Assembly (NCBI RefSeq): GCF_009208555.1 | Contig: NZ_WFLI01000046.1 | Span: 1-40,286 of the forward strand | Direction: 5' to 3' | DNA: 40,286 nt | DNA from: Janthinobacterium violaceinigrum | Lineage (GTDB): Bacteria; Pseudomonadota; Gammaproteobacteria; Burkholderiales; Burkholderiaceae_D | Shown here: one piece after another, positions 32,930 through 40,286 of the stretch | Numbering within the stretch: position 1 is the stretch's first letter | Layout of the letters: the number at the start of each line of letters is the position of its first letter | The notes under the pieces: generated by a model | Databases searched by the model: none | What the model was told of the DNA's origin: nothing | Seen by the model: the letters and a program-made list of their open reading frames with translations, nothing else | Position numbers and translations under genes: made by a program

Positions 32930-34045
32930 ATGGCGACCTCGACCTTTCCCCGTTTCCTGGCCATCGCCGGCCTCGCTTGCGCCCTGCTGGCGCCCGTGGC
33001 GCAGGCCGAGCGCATCAAGGACCTGGCCAGCATTGCCGGCGTGCGCCAGAATCAGCTGATGGGCTATGGCCTCGTCGTCGGCCTCGACGGCAGCGGCGAC
33101 CAGACCACGCAAACCCCGTTCACCATCCAGAGCGTGGCCGCCATGCTGCAGCAACAGGGCATTAACTTGCCGCAAGGTACCAGTTTGCAGCTGAAAAACG
33201 TGGCCGCCGTGATGGTGACGACGGCCTTGCCCGCGTTTGCCCAGCCGGGCCAGCTGCTCGACGTGACGGTGTCGTCGATGGGCAATGCGAAAAGCTTGCG
33301 CGGCGGCACTTTGCTGATGACGCCGCTGAAGGGCGCCGATGGCCAGGTGTATGGCATGGCGCAGGGCAACGTGCTGGTGGGCGGCGTGGGCGCGCAGGCG
33401 GCCGGCAGCTCCGTCGTCATCAATCACCTGAGCGTGGGCCGCATCTCGGGCGGCGCCACTGTCGAGCGCACCGTGCCCACGGTACTGGGCGCCAACAATA
33501 CGATACGCCTGGAATTGAACGCCACCGATTTCGCCACCGCCAGCCGCGTGGTCGACGCCATCAACAGCCGCTACGGCGCCGGCACGGCCGCCGCGCTCGA
33601 CGGCCGCGTGATCCAGGTGCAGTCGCCTGGCGGCAGCGACCAGCGCGTGGCCTTCCTGGGCCAGCTGGAAAGCATCGAAGTCAATCCGGCCCGCCTGGCC
33701 GCCAAGGTCATCATGAATGCGCGCACGGGTTCCGTCGTGATGAACCAGTCCGTGACCCTGGAAACATGTGCCATTTCGCACGGCAACCTGTCCGTCACCA
33801 TCAATGTGGAGCCGCAGGTGAGCCAGCCGCCGCCATTGTCGGGCGGGCGCACGGTGGTCACGCAGACGGCGCAGATCGATATCAAGAAGGAACCGGGCAA
33901 GGTCATGCTGGTCAAGGGCGGCGCTTCGCTGTCGGACGTGGTGAAAGCCCTCAATGCCATCGGCGCCTCGCCGCAAGACTTGCTGGCCATCCTGCAGGCG
34001 ATGAAGGCGGCCGGTTCGCTGCGCGCCGAACTTGAAATCATTTGA
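32930..34045 (+). CDS. flgI: Flagellar P-ring protein FlgI
   Basis: A 371-residue periplasmic ring subunit. A Sec signal peptide (residues about 1-26, ending in VAQA) is followed by ERIKDLASIAGVRQNQLMGYGLVVGLDGSGDQT, the highly conserved start of mature FlgI. LSDVVKALNAIGASPQDLLAILQAMKAAGSLRAELEII is the usual C-terminus. FlgA, encoded divergently, is its chaperone. Confidence 0.97.
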   Translation: MATSTFPRFLAIAGLACALLAPVAQAERIKDLASIAGVRQNQLMGYGLVVGLDGSGDQTTQTPFTIQSVAAMLQQQGINLPQGTSLQLKNVAAVMVTTALPAFAQPGQLLDVTVSSMGNAKSLRGGTLLMTPLKGADGQVYGMAQGNVLVGGVGAQAAGSSVVINHLSVGRISGGATVERTVPTVLGANNTIRLELNATDFATASRVVDAINSRYGAGTAAALDGRVIQVQSPGGSDQRVAFLGQLESIEVNPARLAAKVIMNARTGSVVMNQSVTLETCAISHGNLSVTINVEPQVSQPPPLSGGRTVVTQTAQIDIKKEPGKVMLVKGGASLSDVVKALNAIGASPQDLLAILQAMKAAGSLRAELEII

Positions 34046-34055
34046 TGGACACGCC

Positions 34056-34979
34056 ATGATCAGTCAAACCGACCTCAGCAATACCGCCGCCTATGACGTG
34101 AAAGGCATGGATGGCTTGCGCCAGTCCGCCAAGGCGAAGGACCCTGCCGCCCTGAAAGAGGCAGCCACGCAATTCGAAGCCATGTTCATCAACATGATGA
34201 TGAAAAGCATGCGCGAAGCCACGCCGCAGGACGGCATCATGGATAGCCAGCAAAGCAAGATGTACACCTCGATGCTGGACCAGCAGACGAGCCAGAACCT
34301 GGCCAAGCGGGGCACGGGCCTGGCGGACGTGCTGATCCGCCAGCTGTCGTCGTCGAACCAGGCGCTGGCCGCCGATGGCGCCGAAGCGCCGTCGCCCCGC
34401 TCGTCGAGCATGGCGCAGGCGCTGGCGGCCTTCCGCCAGCAGCAGGGCGCCCTGGGCGACGGCGCAGCCGGCGCCACCACCGGTAAAACCTTGAGCGACA
34501 AGGCCAATGCCACGCAGGCGCCGCATGTGCGCGCCTTCCAGGAAAAGCTGGGCGTGCATGCGGAAGAAGCCAGCCGCACCACGGGCATCCCGGCCAAGTT
34601 CATGCTGGGCCAGGCCGCGCTGGAAACGGGCTGGGGTAAGCGCGAAATCATCAGCCGCGACGGCAGCAGCAGCCACAACCTGTTTGGCATCAAGGCGACA
34701 AGCGACTGGAAGGGCAAGGTCACGGAAGCCGTCACCACCGAATATGTGAATGGCAAGGCGCAGCGCAAGGTGGAAAAATTCCGCGCCTACGACAGCTACG
34801 CGGACAGCTTCAAGGATTATGCGCAGTTGATTACCAACAACAAACGCTACGAGAAAGTATTGGCCAGCGCGGGCGACGCCAGCACGTTCGCCCAGGGCTT
34901 GCAGAAAGCCGGCTATGCGACGGACCCGAATTATGCTGCCAAACTGACAAAGATTATCAAGAATTCGCTGGTCGGCTGA
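34056..34979 (+). CDS. flgJ: Rod-cap muramidase FlgJ
   Basis: A 307-residue bifunctional protein. Residues about 1-110 form the rod-binding domain (AATQFEAMFINMMMKSMREATPQDGIMDSQQSKMYTSMLDQQ), which scaffolds rod assembly. A linker (about 115-155) leads to a GH73-type peptidoglycan hydrolase domain with GQAALETGWGKREI holding the expected catalytic Glu, and LFGIKATSDWKGK. The hydrolase opens the cell wall for the rod. The start at 34056 (MISQTD) is preferred to 34032, which lies inside flgI. Confidence 0.96.
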   Translation: MISQTDLSNTAAYDVKGMDGLRQSAKAKDPAALKEAATQFEAMFINMMMKSMREATPQDGIMDSQQSKMYTSMLDQQTSQNLAKRGTGLADVLIRQLSSSNQALAADGAEAPSPRSSSMAQALAAFRQQQGALGDGAAGATTGKTLSDKANATQAPHVRAFQEKLGVHAEEASRTTGIPAKFMLGQAALETGWGKREIISRDGSSSHNLFGIKATSDWKGKVTEAVTTEYVNGKAQRKVEKFRAYDSYADSFKDYAQLITNNKRYEKVLASAGDASTFAQGLQKAGYATDPNYAAKLTKIIKNSLVG

Positions 34980-35067
34980 CGCCCCGCCGTGCCCCCGTGC
35001 AGGCCGCGCGCTTCAAGTTTTCGCCGCGACTGCCGTAAATACTTTTGACGGTAACCAATAAGACACC

Positions 35068-37035
35068 ATGACTTCGAATCTACTCAGCATCGGTAAGAGC
35101 GGTTTGCTTGCAGCGCAGGTGGGCCTGTCGACGACCGGGCATAACATCACCAATGCCAACGTGGACGGTTACAACCGCCAGGTGGTGCTGCAGCAGACGG
35201 CGCAGTTCAACAATGCCGGGTATGGCTTTGTGGGCAATGGTACCGAGGTATCGCAAGTCAAGCGCCAGTACGACGGTTTCATGGCGGCCCAGGTGAATGG
35301 CGCGCAGGCGACCACCAGTTCGCTCGACGCCTATTACACGCAGATCACCCAGATCGACAATATGCTGGCCGACCCCACGGCCGGGCTGTCGCCGGCAATG
35401 GCCGACTTCTTCAAGGGCGTGCAGGATTTCAGCTCGAATCCCTCGTCCGTCTCGTCGCGCCAGGCATTGTTGTCGAGCGCAAATTCGCTGACCGCGCGCT
35501 TCCAGGGCCTCAGCGCGCGCCTGACGGAAATCGGCGACGGCGTCAATTCGCAGATCACCTCGAACGTGAAGGTGATCAACTCCTACGCCAAGCAGATCGC
35601 GGAACTTAATACCGCGATTACCAACCTGACCGTGAATGAAAGCAATCAGCCCAACGATCTGCTGGACCAGCGCGACCAACTGATCACGGAGCTGAACAAA
35701 TACGTCAAGGCAACGGTCCAGCCGGGCGCCGGCAACACGATCTCCGTCTCGATCGGCTCGGGCCAGCCGCTGGTGGTGGGCGACAAGAATTTTGAACTGG
35801 CCACCACGCCGTCGCCGACGGACCCGAACCGCCTGGACGTGGGCTATGTGACGGGCTCGAGCGTCACCAAGCTGTCGGAAAGTTCCCTCAGCGGCGGTGC
35901 GCTGGGCGGCTTGCTGGAATTCCGCAGCGGCAGCCTGGACCGCATCCAGAATTCGCTGGGCAAGGTCGCCATCGCGCTGGCCTCCACCTTCAACGAGCAG
36001 CACAAGCTGGGCCAGGACTTGAATGGCGACATGGGGGGCGACTTCTTCAAGCTGCCCGATCCCGTCATCGGCGCCGACTACCGCAACAACGCGACCAGCA
36101 CGACGGCGCTATCGGCCAAGGTCAGCGATCCGACCAAGCTGACGGCCAGCGATTATGCCGTCAAGTATGACGGTACGAATTATGTGGTGACGCGCCAGAG
36201 CGACGGCGCGAAAACGACCATCAATCCGTATCCGCAAACGGTGCCGCAAACCATCGACGGCGTGGATTTCTCGATCACGGGCACGGCTGCCGAAGGCGAC
36301 AACTTCATGGTCCGGCCCACGGCCCACGGCGCTTCCGACCTGGCCGTGGCGATTACCGACCGCAACAAGCTGGCCGCCGGCGCGCCGATCGCCACGGGTG
36401 CGCCCGTCAGCAACACGGGCAGCGGCAAGCTGGGCGCAGGCAGCGTGGACAAGGCGTATTTGACGCCTGGCAACGCCTTGACGGGTACCGTCACCTTGAC
36501 ATATGACAAGGCGACCACTTCGCTGTCCGGTTTTCCTGCGGGCCAGGCCGTGACGGTGAAAGGCTTGAACGGCGCCACCACCACGTATCCGGCCGGCACG
36601 GCGAATATCCCGTACACGGAAGGCGACAGCTTCAGCTTTGGCGGCATCAACGTCAACCTGACGGGCGCGCCCGCGCAGGGCGATAAATTCACCATTGCGC
36701 CGAACTCGGGCGGCGTGGGCGACAACCGCAATGCCGCCTTGCTGGCGGGCTTGCAGACGAAAAACATTCTCGACGGGGGCAAGGCCACGTTCCAGGGTTC
36801 GTACGCGGAAACCGTCAGCTATGTGGGCAACAAGACGCGCGAAGTGCAGGTCAGCGGCCTGGCTAGTCTTGCATTGTTGCAGCAAACCAGCACGCAGCAG
36901 CAGGCCGTTTCCGGCGTCAACCTCGATGAAGAGGCGGCCAATTTGCTGCGCTACCAGCAAGCCTACCAGGCTTGCGGCAAGGTCATGCAGATCGCCAGCA
37001 CCCTGTTCGACGTGGTCATCGGCCTCGGACGTTAA
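35068..37035 (+). CDS. flgK: Hook-filament junction protein FlgK (HAP1)
   Basis: A 655-residue junction protein, about 110 residues longer than the E. coli protein. SIGKSGLLAAQVGLSTTGHNITNANVDGYNRQ and the C-terminal SGVNLDEEAANLLRYQQAYQACGKVMQIASTLFDVVIGLGR are conserved. The central variable region holds two similar beta-type modules, FxITGTAAEGDNFMVRPT (about 396-418) and NVNLTGAPAQGDKFTIAPN (about 524-546), so part of the extra length may come from duplication. FlgN is the expected export chaperone. Confidence 0.96.
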   Translation: MTSNLLSIGKSGLLAAQVGLSTTGHNITNANVDGYNRQVVLQQTAQFNNAGYGFVGNGTEVSQVKRQYDGFMAAQVNGAQATTSSLDAYYTQITQIDNMLADPTAGLSPAMADFFKGVQDFSSNPSSVSSRQALLSSANSLTARFQGLSARLTEIGDGVNSQITSNVKVINSYAKQIAELNTAITNLTVNESNQPNDLLDQRDQLITELNKYVKATVQPGAGNTISVSIGSGQPLVVGDKNFELATTPSPTDPNRLDVGYVTGSSVTKLSESSLSGGALGGLLEFRSGSLDRIQNSLGKVAIALASTFNEQHKLGQDLNGDMGGDFFKLPDPVIGADYRNNATSTTALSAKVSDPTKLTASDYAVKYDGTNYVVTRQSDGAKTTINPYPQTVPQTIDGVDFSITGTAAEGDNFMVRPTAHGASDLAVAITDRNKLAAGAPIATGAPVSNTGSGKLGAGSVDKAYLTPGNALTGTVTLTYDKATTSLSGFPAGQAVTVKGLNGATTTYPAGTANIPYTEGDSFSFGGINVNLTGAPAQGDKFTIAPNSGGVGDNRNAALLAGLQTKNILDGGKATFQGSYAETVSYVGNKTREVQVSGLASLALLQQTSTQQQAVSGVNLDEEAANLLRYQQAYQACGKVMQIASTLFDVVIGLGR

Positions 37036-37087
37036 TTATTCAAGCGGCGGCGCCTAGCGCCCCGCCGCCATCAGGAAGGGCAGCATC

Positions 37088-38329
37088 ATGCGCATCAGTA
37101 CCAAAATGATCTATGACGCGGGCAGCACGCAGCTGAACAATCTGCAGGGCGCGCTGAACCGCACTCAAATGCAACTGTCGGCGAACCGCCGCAACCTGAC
37201 GCCGGCCGACGACCCGATTGCGTCGGCGCGCGCGCTGGAAGTGACGCAGTCGCAATCGATCAATACGCAGTTCGTGACGAACCGCTCGAACGCCAAGAAT
37301 TTCCTGTCGCAGGAAGAGCTGGCGCTGGCCAGCACCACCTCGCTGATCGCCGACGTGCAGGAGCTGGTGTTGAAGGCCGGCAATCCGGCATTGAAGGATA
37401 TCGACCGCCAGAGCCTGGCCACGGAGCTGAAGGGGCGCCTGACGGACCTGATGGGCATCGCCAACACGTCCGACAACGCGGGCGGCTATCTGTTCGGCGG
37501 CTACAAGTCGACGACGCAACCGTTCAGCCAGACGCCAGGCGGCGCCACCTATGTGGGCGACCAGGGCCAGCGCGAGCTGCAGGTGGGCTCGGCCCGCTAC
37601 CTGGCCACCAGCGACTCGGGCGCGGCCGTGTTCGAAAACAATTTGACGGGCAACGGCAAGTTCACCACGGCCCCCGATCCGGGCAACTTTACGCGCGGCG
37701 GCGCCGGCATCATTTCCGGCGGCACCGTGACCGATCCCTCCAAGTTGACGGGGCATAAGTACTCGATCGATTTCCAGGTGACGGGTACGGGCACCGCTGC
37801 CGTCACGACCTATACCGTGACGGACGTGACCCTGGGCCAGACCATCCCGAATCCGGCCGTGCCCGTGGCCTACAAGTCTGGCGATGCCATCAACTTTGAC
37901 GGCCAGCAAGTCAATGTCGCGGGCAAGCCGGCCGACCTGGACAAGTTCACCCTGGAGCCCAGCGGCAAGGAATCGATCTTTACCACCATCACCAATCTGA
38001 TCGGCGCGCTGGGCCAGCCGGCCTCGGGCGACGCGGGGCAGGCGCGCCTGACGGCCAGCCTGAACGCGGCGCACGATATCCTCGATACGGCCTACGACAA
38101 TGTGCTGTCCGTGCGCGCGGAAGTCGGTTCGCGGCTGAAGGAACTCGACACGCTCGACAGCGCGGGCGACGACCTCGACCTGCAATATGCGAGCACCCTG
38201 TCGGGCTTGCAGGACCTGGACATGGTGAAGGCGATTTCCCTGTTCAGCCAGCAGCAGATCACCTTGCAGGCGGCGCAGAAATCGTTCACTTCCATGTCGG
38301 GTCTGTCGCTGTTCAATTACATCAGCTGA
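37088..38329 (+). CDS. flgL: Hook-filament junction protein FlgL (HAP3)
   Basis: A 413-residue junction protein (E. coli: 317). MRISTKMIYDAGSTQLNNLQGALNRTQMQLSANRRNLTPADDPIASARALEVTQ is the flagellin-like N-terminus. The C-terminal helix is LSGLQDLDMVKAISLFSQQQITLQAAQKSFTSMSGLSLFNYIS. The middle contains the module INFDGQQVNVAGKPADLDKFTLEPS (about 268-292), related to the two in FlgK. AGGAAGG lies eight bases before the start. It is the last gene of the flg operon and is followed by a strong terminator. Confidence 0.96.
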   Translation: MRISTKMIYDAGSTQLNNLQGALNRTQMQLSANRRNLTPADDPIASARALEVTQSQSINTQFVTNRSNAKNFLSQEELALASTTSLIADVQELVLKAGNPALKDIDRQSLATELKGRLTDLMGIANTSDNAGGYLFGGYKSTTQPFSQTPGGATYVGDQGQRELQVGSARYLATSDSGAAVFENNLTGNGKFTTAPDPGNFTRGGAGIISGGTVTDPSKLTGHKYSIDFQVTGTGTAAVTTYTVTDVTLGQTIPNPAVPVAYKSGDAINFDGQQVNVAGKPADLDKFTLEPSGKESIFTTITNLIGALGQPASGDAGQARLTASLNAAHDILDTAYDNVLSVRAEVGSRLKELDTLDSAGDDLDLQYASTLSGLQDLDMVKAISLFSQQQITLQAAQKSFTSMSGLSLFNYIS

Positions 38330-38356
38330 GCGGTCCGCACCGTCAGGACGGCTGGC

Positions 38357-38395
38357 AAGCCGGGGCAGGGAGCCGTCTCCCGCCCCGGCTTTTTT
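38357..38395 (+). terminator. Rho-independent terminator of the flgB-L operon
   Basis: AAGCCGGGGC and GCCCCGGCTT form a 10-bp stem around a 15-base loop (which can form a small stem of its own), running into six T. It lies 28 bases after the flgL stop. Confidence 0.92.
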
Positions 38396-38421
38396 GCGCC
38401 CGCAAGATGGTCATTCTGCCA

Positions 38422-38467
38422 ATATATGCAGGCAAACTGTGCAGTCTACCTGTATATATGTTATAGT
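38422..38467 (+). promoter_or_regulatory. Candidate operator and -10 box of the marR gene
   Basis: ATATATGCAGG (38422-38432) and CCTGTATATAT (38449-38459) are 11-bp arms with one mismatch, 16 bases apart, in an AT-rich stretch. TATAGT (38462-38467) follows directly as a likely -10 box, 30 bases before the start at 38497. A -35 box is not obvious. The repeat would overlap the -35 region, as expected for an autorepressing MarR protein. Confidence 0.5.
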
Positions 38468-38496
38468 AGAGGCCCTTGATCCACCACACGGCAAGC

Positions 38497-38949
38497 ATGA
38501 GCACCCAACAAGAAGACCACGACGGCCACGAACAGGTACTGCAACTGGCCGGCGAATTGCGCATCCTCATCGGCAAGCTGCGCCGCCGCCTGCGCGAGGA
38601 AGCGCACCTGGGCGATGTCAGCATGTCGCAGGCATCCGTGCTCAGCCGTCTCGAACGCGACGGCCCGGCCACGGCCAGCAGCCTGGCGCGCGCCGAAGGC
38701 ATGCGGCCCCAGTCGATGGCCGCCACCGTGCTGGCGCTGACCGAGGCGCAGCTGGTGACGGGCTCGCCTGACCCGGCAGACGGACGCCAGACGATATTGA
38801 CCCTGACGGACAGCTGCCGCATCTGGATCGCCGCCAGCCGCGCCGCGCGCGAGGACTGGCTGGCGCGCACCATCGAAACCCGGCTCACGCCGGACGAAGT
38901 CGCCGAACTGAACCATGCGGTGGCATTACTCAAACGCTTGGCGGAATGA
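38497..38949 (+). CDS. MarR-family transcriptional regulator
   Basis: A 150-residue winged-helix regulator. The DNA-binding part runs from MSQASVLSRLERDGPATASSLARAEGMRPQSMAATVLALTEAQLV (recognition helix RPQSMAATVLAL) into the wing SPDPADGRQTILTLTDS. Long helices at both ends form the dimer interface. MarR proteins usually repress themselves and a neighbouring transporter and release DNA on binding a phenolic or other small ligand, which cannot be predicted here. The start at 38497 (MSTQQED) is an ATG; a TTG at 38476 falls close to the -10 box. It is 45 bases before the MFS gene, so co-transcription is likely. Confidence 0.92.
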   Translation: MSTQQEDHDGHEQVLQLAGELRILIGKLRRRLREEAHLGDVSMSQASVLSRLERDGPATASSLARAEGMRPQSMAATVLALTEAQLVTGSPDPADGRQTILTLTDSCRIWIAASRAAREDWLARTIETRLTPDEVAELNHAVALLKRLAE

Positions 38950-38994
38950 TCCGCTGATGTATTCCACAACCCGGCAAGGAGCCCGCACGCCCAG

Positions 38995-40254
38995 ATGAAC
39001 AACACATTCCGTTCGCTACGCATACCCAATTACCGTATCTGGGCCGGTGGCGCCCTCGTGTCGAATATCGGCACCTGGATGCAGCGCACGGCGCAGGATT
39101 GGCTGGTGCTCAGCGAATTGACGCAGCATAATGCCAGCGCCGTCGGCATCGTCATGGCCTTGCAATTCGGCCCGCAGCTGCTGTTGCTGCCTTTGACGGG
39201 CATGGCGGCCGACTTGCTGGACCGCAGGAAATTGCTGCTGTTCACGCAGGCGGCCATGGGTTTGCTGGCGCTGGGCCTGGGCTTGCTGTGCATCAGTGGC
39301 CTGGTTCAACTGTGGCATGTGTATGTGTTTGCTTTCCTGCTGGGCTGCGTGACGGCCTTCGATTCGCCCGTGCGCCAGACGTTCGTGGCCGAAATCGTCG
39401 GCGAGGAAGACCTGACGAATGCCGTGGCCCTCAATTCCACCTCGTTCAATGCGGCGCGCATGCTGGGCCCGGCCGTGGCCGGCTTGCTCATCAGCAGCGT
39501 CGGCAGCGGCTGGGTCTTCATCATCAACGCCGTCTCGTTTGCGGCTGTGATCGGTTCGCTGTTGCTGCTGCGCGTGGAATTGCTGCGCCGCGCGCCGCGC
39601 CTGAAGGCCACGCGGGCCAGCCTGGGCGACGGTTTCCGCTACGTACGCCAGCGGCCCGACCTGATGGCCATCCTGCTGATGCTGTTCCTGATCGGCACCT
39701 TCGGCTTGAACTTCCCCATCTTCCTGTCGACCATGTCGGTGACGGCCTTCCATGCGGGCGCGGGCCAGTATGGCGTGCTCAGTTCCGTGATGGCTTGCGG
39801 CTCCGTGGCCGGCGCCCTGCTGGCGGCGGGGCGGGGCCAGCCCACCCTGGCCTTGCTGCTGGGAGCGGCAGCGCTGTTCGGCCTGGCTTGCGCGCTGGCT
39901 GCCGTGATGCCCAATTACTGGCTGTTCGGCATGATGCTGGTGGTCATCGGCATCGCCGCGCAAACGTTTACCACCAGCGTCAACAGCAGTGTGCAATTGT
40001 CGACGGCGCCCGCCATGCGGGGCCGCGTGATGGCCATCGTGCTGGCGATCTCGGCGGGCGGCACGCCGCTGGGCGCGCCTGTCGTGGGCTGGGTGGCCGA
40101 CACCTTCGGCCCCCGCTGGGCGCTGGGCATCGGCGCCTTGTCGGGCCTGGCTGCCGCGCTCGTCGGCGTGCGCTATCTGGTCAAGCATCAGCAGCTGCGT
40201 TTGAATATCGATCCGCGGCGCTGGCGCGTGGCGCTGGGCACCGACCAGCGCTGA
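38995..40254 (+). CDS. MFS exporter, EntS-like (MFS_3 type)
   Basis: A 419-residue transporter with about 12 transmembrane segments. The N-terminus SLRIPNYRIWAGGALVSNIGTWMQRTAQDWLVLSEL and the loop GMAADLLDRRKLLLFTQ (an MFS motif-A variant) are those of the EntS/MFS_3 group of drug and siderophore exporters. FDSPVRQTFVAEIVGEEDLTNAVALNS and RMLGPAVAGLL are further hallmarks. The substrate is not readable from sequence. The linked MarR gene suggests inducible efflux of a toxic compound. The last 32 bases of the window after it hold nothing recognisable. Confidence 0.92.
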   Translation: MNNTFRSLRIPNYRIWAGGALVSNIGTWMQRTAQDWLVLSELTQHNASAVGIVMALQFGPQLLLLPLTGMAADLLDRRKLLLFTQAAMGLLALGLGLLCISGLVQLWHVYVFAFLLGCVTAFDSPVRQTFVAEIVGEEDLTNAVALNSTSFNAARMLGPAVAGLLISSVGSGWVFIINAVSFAAVIGSLLLLRVELLRRAPRLKATRASLGDGFRYVRQRPDLMAILLMLFLIGTFGLNFPIFLSTMSVTAFHAGAGQYGVLSSVMACGSVAGALLAAGRGQPTLALLLGAAALFGLACALAAVMPNYWLFGMMLVVIGIAAQTFTTSVNSSVQLSTAPAMRGRVMAIVLAISAGGTPLGAPVVGWVADTFGPRWALGIGALSGLAAALVGVRYLVKHQQLRLNIDPRRWRVALGTDQR

Positions 40255-40286
40255 GTTAGCGCGCCGGTGCGGCCGGCGGCGCGGGC

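Noticed and set aside
35036..35061. Possible sigma-28 promoter before flgK (TAAA-N14-ACCAATAA)
   Set aside because: Spacer is 14 rather than 15, two -10 bases are wrong, and transcription would begin at the ATG itself, leaving no leader.

Overview
This GC-rich window with short AT-rich promoter islands looks like a chromosomal segment of a betaproteobacterium of the Burkholderiales, most likely Oxalobacteraceae (Janthinobacterium/Duganella-like). That placement is inferred from protein style, a PEP-CTERM-type MHFG protein, the gene order rne / rluC-HAD-Rieske-sppA, and a flagellar locus with motC/motD next to fliA. No sequence search was run. I see no tRNA, rRNA, CRISPR array, insertion sequence or prophage.

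Left part, minus strand (1-9.3 kb): a truncated MHFG-type exported protein, then a run reading leftward of chrA (chromate transporter), moaA, a fused mobA-moeA gene and a small exported protein coupled to it by a one-base overlap. To the right of chrA lies rne (RNase E), which has its own strong terminator and a long, structured, gene-free leader.

Middle, plus strand (10.0-16.0 kb): rluC, a HAD phosphatase, a Rieske-type protein and the inner-membrane peptidase sppA. Next come a stand-alone transcription unit that looks like a small non-coding RNA (about 13285-13456), a small hypothetical gene on the minus strand, an RsuA/RluE-type pseudouridine synthase and a fumarylacetoacetate-hydrolase family enzyme.

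Flagellar region (16.1-38.4 kb): flhB-flhA, then flhF-flhG-fliA-motC-motD on the plus strand. An insertion of yciH (SUI1 family) and an unknown membrane-anchored protein follows. Then flgA-flgM-flgN on the minus strand, divergent from flgBCDEFGHIJKL on the plus strand. The genes cover the export gate (FlhA/B), number and placement control (FlhF/G), sigma-28 and its antagonist (FliA/FlgM), a second stator pair (MotC/D), the rod, hook, rings and hook-filament junction. A textbook sigma-28 promoter lies between flgA and flgM. Two copies of a perfect 12-bp inverted repeat built on GGGGTCAGACCC sit just after flhA and after flgE. The right edge carries a MarR-type regulator with a candidate operator and an MFS exporter.

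Nothing here looks like a whole new defence or metabolic system. The points most worth a second look are the structured small RNA after sppA, a 19-codon ORF overlapping the flhF start, an FlhG with a degraded P-loop, a roughly 100-residue alanine-rich insert in the hook protein, the paired REP-like palindromes and the MobA-MoeA fusion.
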